A stretch of 44,094 nucleotides of DNA from JAGWRA01 sp035534615 (GTDB lineage: Bacteria > Acidobacteriota > Vicinamibacteria > Vicinamibacterales > CAVVIG01), in NCBI GenBank assembly GCA_035534615.1, contig DATLRO010000136.1:1-44094 (forward strand), written 5' to 3'. Below the pieces are notes generated by a model. It saw nothing but the letters and a program-made list of their open reading frames with translations. It did not search any database and was not told where the DNA came from. Positions within the stretch are counted from its first letter, which is position 1, and the number at the start of each line of letters is the position of its first letter. The translations under genes were made by a program, and so were the position numbers. This document shows positions 40,188 to 44,094 of the stretch, piece by piece.

Positions 40188-41635
40188 AGACAACCGTGGC
40201 GCTCGCCACCGCCCTCGTGGTGGCGGGCTGGTGCGCGGCGGCGCAGGCCCAGCTGGTCCCCGCACCGCCGCAGATGTCGACCCCGGCCGGGGCGCCGGCG
40301 GCGGACCTGCAGACCGCCCTGGGCGCGAATCCGTTGCAGGGCAGCGTGCCCTCCGGCCCGGCCACGCCCGGCCTGCTCCGGCTCTCGCTCTCGGACGCCA
40401 TCACGCGCGCGCTGAAGTACAACCTGGGCGTGATCAACGGGGAGCAGGACATCCAGGAGGCCCGCGGCGCGCGGCGGCAATCGCTGGCGGGGCTGCTGCC
40501 GAACCTCTCGACCGCCATCACCGACACCGAGCAGCAGACGAACCTCGAGGCGTACGGGTTTCCGCCGCTGCCGGGCATCCCGCAGATCATCGGACCGTTC
40601 AACGCCTTCGACGCGCGGGTGTTCCTGCAGCAGCCGATCCTGGACTTCCCGGCCATCAATCGCGCGCGCGAGCAGGCGCGGAAGCTGAGCGCGGCGCGCG
40701 ACGACTACCGGAACGCGCGCGACCTGGTGGTGCTGGTGGCCGCCAACCTGTACCTCCAGACCGTCGCGGCGCAGAGCCGTATCGACGCGGCGCTCGCCGA
40801 GCGCAAGACGGCCCAGGCGCTCGACACGCTGGCGGTCGATCTGAAGACCGCCGGCATCGCGGCGGGCATCGACGTCCTGCGCGCGCACCTGCAGCTGCAG
40901 GTGCAGGAACAGCGGCTGATCATGGCCCGCAACGACTTCGACAAGCTCAAGCTGCAGCTCGGCCGGGCGATCGGCCTGCCGGCGGCCCAGGCCTTCACGC
41001 TGACCGACAAGGTCCCGTACGCGCCGCTCCAGCCGGTGTCGCTCGACGCCGCGCTCACGCGCGCGTACGCGTCGCGGGGCGACTATCTCGCCGCCGAGCA
41101 GCGCGTTGCGGCCGCCGAGGCCCAGCGCCGGGCGGCCCTGAGTGAGCGGCTGCCGTCCGTGTCGGTCAACGCCAACATCGGCGACATCGGGCTGACGGTT
41201 TCCGGCGCGCGCGAGACGTTCGCCGTGGCGGGCAGCGTGAGCGTGCCCCTGTTCACGGGCGGCCGGATCGCCGGCGCCCTCATGCAGGCCGACGCGAACC
41301 TCGCCCGCCAGCGCGCGCAGCTGGCCAATCTCAGGCAGCAGATCGGCTACGACGTACGGACGGCGCTGCTCGATCTCACGGCGGCCCAGGCGCAGCTCAC
41401 GGTCGCCCGGACCGCGGTCGCGCTGGCCGGTCAGGAACTGCAGCAGGCGCGCGACCGCTTCTCCGCCGGCGTGGCCGACAACGTCGAGGTCATCCAGGCG
41501 CAGGAGGCGGTGGCGACCGCCAACGAGAACTACATCTCGAGTCTGTACGCCCACAACATGGCGAAGGCCTCGCTCGCCCGGGCGCTCGGGATCGGAGAAG
41601 AGGCCGTGGAGAGCTATCTGGGAGGATCGCGCTAA
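40184..41635 (+). CDS. TolC-type outer-membrane efflux protein
   Basis: The protein has 483 residues from ATG 40184, overlapping the TetR stop as ATGA. The signal peptide is MKTTVALATALVVAGWCAAAQA, cut before QLVP. After a Pro/Ala-rich linker come two OEP repeats, each with long alpha-helices and a beta-hairpin pair: LRLSLSDAITRALKYNLGVINGEQDI starts the first, VSLDAALTRAYASRGDYLAAEQRVAAAEAQRRAALSERLPSVSVNANIG starts the second. Near the end is DRFSAGVADNVEVIQAQEAVATANENYISSLY, a TolC-family signature. It forms the outer-membrane channel of a tripartite exporter with the membrane-fusion protein encoded next. Confidence 0.93.
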   Translation: MKTTVALATALVVAGWCAAAQAQLVPAPPQMSTPAGAPAADLQTALGANPLQGSVPSGPATPGLLRLSLSDAITRALKYNLGVINGEQDIQEARGARRQSLAGLLPNLSTAITDTEQQTNLEAYGFPPLPGIPQIIGPFNAFDARVFLQQPILDFPAINRAREQARKLSAARDDYRNARDLVVLVAANLYLQTVAAQSRIDAALAERKTAQALDTLAVDLKTAGIAAGIDVLRAHLQLQVQEQRLIMARNDFDKLKLQLGRAIGLPAAQAFTLTDKVPYAPLQPVSLDAALTRAYASRGDYLAAEQRVAAAEAQRRAALSERLPSVSVNANIGDIGLTVSGARETFAVAGSVSVPLFTGGRIAGALMQADANLARQRAQLANLRQQIGYDVRTALLDLTAAQAQLTVARTAVALAGQELQQARDRFSAGVADNVEVIQAQEAVATANENYISSLYAHNMAKASLARALGIGEEAVESYLGGSR

Positions 41636-42876
41636 TGGCTGCGGAAGAGGTCGTAAAGTCCGGGATGTCCCGGCAGTCGCGGATCCGGCTGATTGCCGGC
41701 GTCGTGATCATCGTGCTGATCGCGGTCGGTCTGTGGTGGTGGCACTCGCGCGGGCGCGAATCGACCGACGACGCCGAGATCGACGGTCACATCGCGCCGA
41801 TCGCCGCGCGCGTGGGCGGAACGATCATCGCCATCGACGTGCTCGACAACCAGGAAGTGCAGAAGGGCGAGCGGCTCGCCCAGCTGGATCCCCGCGACTA
41901 CCAGATCGCCGTCCGGCGCGCGGCCGCGGCCCTGGCCACGGCAGAAGCGAACGCGCGGGCCTACAGCCTCTCGGTGCCGATCACGTCGACGACCACGTCG
42001 AGCGACGTGAGCACCGCCGGGGCGGCCGTCCAGGCCTCCTCGAGCGGCATCACGGCGGCCGAGAACGACGTGATCGCGGCCCGCGCCCGGCTGGCGGCGG
42101 CCGAGGCCCATCAGCGCCAGACGGAGGCCGATGCCATCAAGGCGCAGAAGGATCTCGATCGGCTCACGGGCCTGGTGGCGAAAGACGAGATCTCGCGGCA
42201 GCAGTACGACGCCGCGGTCGCGGACGCCGCCGCCCGGAAGGCCGCGCACGATGCCAGCGTCGCGGACGTGGCCGCGGCACGCGCGGCCGTGACAGTGGCG
42301 CAGAGCCAGATCATTCAGGCGAAGACCGCGCTCGTCAGGGCCCGGGCCGAACTGCGCGCCGCCCGGTCGTCGACCGGGCAGGTCGTCATGGATCAGGCGC
42401 GCGCCGCGGCCGCCGAGGCGAGCGTGAAGCAGGCGCGGGCGGCGCTCGCCCAGGCCGAGCTCAATCTGGCCCACACCACGGTCATCGCCCCCATCCACGG
42501 CGTCGTCAGCAAGAAGACCGCCGAGGTCGGGCAGACGGTCCAGGCCGGCCAGCCGCTGCTCGCCATCGTGCCGCTGGACGACGTCTGGGTGATCGCCAAC
42601 TTCAAGGAGACGCAGCTGGATCAGATGCGGCCCGGCCAGCCGGCGATCTTCTCCGTCGATGCGCTCGACGGCCGCCAGTTCCGCGGGCGCGTGCAGAGCA
42701 TTGCCGCCGCCACCGGTGCCAAGTTCAGCCTGCTGCCGCCGGAGAACGCCACCGGCAACTACGTGAAGGTCGTGCAGCGGATCCCGGTCAAGATCGTCCT
42801 CAACAAAGGTGAAGACCCGCACCACCTGCTCCGGCCCGGCATGTCCGTCGAGCCGACGGTCTTCACGAACCGGTAG
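41635..42876 (+). CDS. HlyD/EmrA-type membrane-fusion protein
   Basis: The protein has 413 residues from ATG 41635, overlapping the previous stop (TAATG). One membrane helix near the N-terminus (residues 19-36, IRLIAGVVIIVLIAVGLWWW) anchors it in the inner membrane. The half-lipoyl motif is STDDAEIDGHIAPIAARVGGTIIAIDVLDNQEVQKGERLAQLDP, and the second half TTVIAPIHGVVSKKTAEVGQTVQAGQPLLAIVPL lies after a long coiled-coil hairpin rich in Ala. A beta-barrel (VWVIANFKETQLDQMRPGQPAIFSVDAL) follows. The closest type is EmrA/HlyD_D23, which pairs with an EmrB-like MFS pump, but no pump gene follows: the next gene is on the other strand. Confidence 0.93.
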   Translation: MAAEEVVKSGMSRQSRIRLIAGVVIIVLIAVGLWWWHSRGRESTDDAEIDGHIAPIAARVGGTIIAIDVLDNQEVQKGERLAQLDPRDYQIAVRRAAAALATAEANARAYSLSVPITSTTTSSDVSTAGAAVQASSSGITAAENDVIAARARLAAAEAHQRQTEADAIKAQKDLDRLTGLVAKDEISRQQYDAAVADAAARKAAHDASVADVAAARAAVTVAQSQIIQAKTALVRARAELRAARSSTGQVVMDQARAAAAEASVKQARAALAQAELNLAHTTVIAPIHGVVSKKTAEVGQTVQAGQPLLAIVPLDDVWVIANFKETQLDQMRPGQPAIFSVDALDGRQFRGRVQSIAAATGAKFSLLPPENATGNYVKVVQRIPVKIVLNKGEDPHHLLRPGMSVEPTVFTNR

Positions 42877-42887
42877 CCGGGGGCGGC

Positions 42888-42911
42888 GGCGCCGGCCGTG
42901 CGGCCGGCGCC
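42888..42911. terminator. Bidirectional hairpin between convergent genes
   Basis: The arms GGCGCCGGCCG (42888-42898) and CGGCCGGCGCC (42901-42911) are perfect across 11 pairs around a two-base centre. It lies in the 53-base gap between the membrane-fusion gene and the convergent glycosyltransferase gene, and could end both transcripts. No T-run is present. Confidence 0.55.
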
Positions 42912-42929
42912 CACCCCGTCCACGGTCCG

Positions 42930-44060
42930 TCAGTCCCGCGCCAGCAGATCGAACGTCCCGTCCGGGCGCAGATAGTAGCGCCTGCCCCGCCAGCGGATCG
43001 TATTGCCGAAGAAGCCGGCGGCCCAGGCCGCGAAGCTCGCCAGGTCCTGCGCGGGCAGCAGGTACCAGCGGCGGCGCGTCAGCGGATCGTGCAGCACGAA
43101 GCCGGCCGTCGCCCAGGCCGCGGCCGCCCGGGCCAGGACGGTCACGGCCGCGATCGGCCACCAGCCCGGGCGCGCGGCCACGAGCAGCAGCGCGAGCGGC
43201 AGCGGGTTCGTGAAGAGCTGGCCGACGTACCCCCACGGCCGCGAGCGCCGTGTGCTCCGGTTCCACCGGAGGCGGTGCTCGACGTTGGCGCCGAGCGGCT
43301 GCGCGCCGATCCGGTGCTCGATCACGTACGACGACAGGATCACGCGGTATCCCGCCTGCGCCACGAGGCTCCCCATCACGAAGTCCTCGGCCAGGTACCG
43401 CTGCAGCCGGTCGAAGCCGCCAATCCGGACGAGCGCGTCCCGGCGCGCGGCAATCGTCGGGCCGAGCGCGAACTTCATGCCGTCGAGCAGACGGGCCACC
43501 AGCACGCCGCCCAGGAACTCGGTGTTCAACCCGACCGCCTCGAGCGTGGACCAGAGGCTGGGGCCGGGCACGGCGCGATACGGACAGGTCGCGAGGCCGA
43601 GCTGCGGATCCTGGAATTCGGCCGCGATCGTCCGCAGCAGGTCGGGCGTGACCCGGATGTCGCTGTCGCTCATGACGACGAGGTCGTGGCGGGCCGCCGA
43701 CAGCATGCGGTCCAGGCTGAAGACCTTCGCGTTCGCATACGGCGGCTCGCCGGTGACGAGGAGCTGCGACGGGACGTGTGGATGGCGCTGCTGCAGCCGC
43801 TCGACCAGCGCGATCGCCGGGTCGTCGGCGCTGCGGACGGCGAAGAGCAGCTCGAAGGCGGGATACGCCTGCGCGAAGAACGTCTCCAGGTTGCGCTCGA
43901 GGCCTTCGTCCACGCCGTGCAGCGGCTTCAGCACGCTGATCGGCGGTGTCCGCGCCAGGGGCGGCGGCGCCGCCTGGAGATACCGCCACGCGGCCGTGAC
44001 CGTGAGCCCGCAGTAGACGATCGCTCCGACGGTGAGGGCGAGCAGCGCGGTCGCGATCAC
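42930..44060 (-). CDS. hpnI: HpnI-like (ceramide-glucosyltransferase-type) glycosyltransferase
   Basis: The protein has 376 residues from GTG 44060; an in-frame TAG a few codons upstream limits the choice. It belongs to the glycosyltransferase family 2/21 type that includes bacterial HpnI, which adds N-acetylglucosamine to bacteriohopanetetrol, and eukaryotic ceramide glucosyltransferase. An N-terminal helix (1-25), the strand PPISVLKPLHGVDEGLERNLETFF, Asp79-Asp80 (SADDPAI), DSD at 132-134, the AED at 224-226 (YLAEDFVMG) and HRLRW (262-266, in place of QxxRW) give the complete catalytic set. C-terminal membrane helices follow (YVGQLFTNPLPLALLLVA and others). The hopanoid role is inferred; a glycosphingolipid or other lipid acceptor is possible. 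No other hpn gene is in the window. Confidence 0.8.
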   Translation of the reverse strand: MIATALLALTVGAIVYCGLTVTAAWRYLQAAPPPLARTPPISVLKPLHGVDEGLERNLETFFAQAYPAFELLFAVRSADDPAIALVERLQQRHPHVPSQLLVTGEPPYANAKVFSLDRMLSAARHDLVVMSDSDIRVTPDLLRTIAAEFQDPQLGLATCPYRAVPGPSLWSTLEAVGLNTEFLGGVLVARLLDGMKFALGPTIAARRDALVRIGGFDRLQRYLAEDFVMGSLVAQAGYRVILSSYVIEHRIGAQPLGANVEHRLRWNRSTRRSRPWGYVGQLFTNPLPLALLLVAARPGWWPIAAVTVLARAAAAWATAGFVLHDPLTRRRWYLLPAQDLASFAAWAAGFFGNTIRWRGRRYYLRPDGTFDLLARD

Positions 44061-44094
44061 GTCGTCACTCTACCATCGACCGGCCGCCGCCCGG

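Noticed and set aside
1..44094. tRNA, rRNA, riboswitch, prophage or defence-system genes
   Set aside because: I looked for tRNA-like arms, known leader motifs, integrases, transposases and nuclease or toxin genes and found none I could support. Structured RNAs with weak sequence signatures could be missed by eye; covariance-model searches (Rfam, tRNAscan) would settle it.

Overview
The window is about 44 kb of very GC-rich, densely coding DNA. It reads as ordinary chromosome from a Gram-negative respiring bacterium. An outer-membrane factor (TolC type), signal peptides and NuoA-N fit a diderm. MqnA (futalosine menaquinone route), HemQ, an HpnI-type glycosyltransferase, large secreted BNR/VPS10-like proteins in tandem, the tail of a MacB/ADOP-type permease and many two-component proteins together suggest Acidobacteriota, possibly Vicinamibacteria. 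This taxonomic guess is inference. I saw no tRNA, rRNA, CRISPR array, phage or intact insertion sequence.

Layout. 1-1300: a less GC-rich accessory edge with a truncated coiled-coil gene built on a 21-bp tandem repeat, a hypothetical charged protein, and the 3' remnant of an ABC permease. 1435-2010: an HD-domain (SpoT/MESH1-like) phosphohydrolase. 2024-14600 (minus): a complex I cluster transcribed nuoA-B-C-gmhA-D-E-F-H-J-K-L-M-N. It lacks nuoG and nuoI, carries a sedoheptulose-7-phosphate isomerase gene inside it, and has hairpin-rich spacers. 14886-23191 (plus): two paralogous secreted beta-propeller proteins of about 1065 aa and a secreted esterase-like protein. 23206-25607 (minus): a small coiled-coil protein and a PAS-PAS-kinase-receiver hybrid, divergent from a large Lhr-type helicase (25672-30255, plus). 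30317-33781 (minus): a single-domain response regulator, fdhD and an FdhF-like molybdopterin oxidoreductase, tightly packed. 33981-34481 (plus): yajQ. 34564-39426 (minus): mqnA, a soluble histidine kinase with its NarL-type regulator, hemQ, and a sigma-54-dependent regulator. 39570-42876 (plus): a TetR regulator, outer-membrane factor and membrane-fusion protein in overlapping order behind a palindromic operator. 42930-44060 (minus): an HpnI/ceramide-glucosyltransferase-like enzyme.

How the parts fit. Complex I, MqnA (menaquinone), HemQ (haem) and the formate-dehydrogenase-like enzyme all belong to respiration, so much of the window is energy metabolism with local regulators. The secreted propellers plus esterase look like an extracellular module of unknown substrate. 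The tripartite-efflux genes have regulator, outer-membrane and periplasmic parts but no inner-membrane pump in view.

No wholly new system stands out. The best leads are the complex I cluster without nuoG/nuoI, the family of inverted repeats inside that operon, the pump-less TetR-OMF-MFP unit, and the regulator-fdhD-fdhF unit with an atypical N-terminal cysteine set. Start sites were chosen by ribosome-binding sites, overlaps and family length. All assignments come from reading motifs, without database searches.
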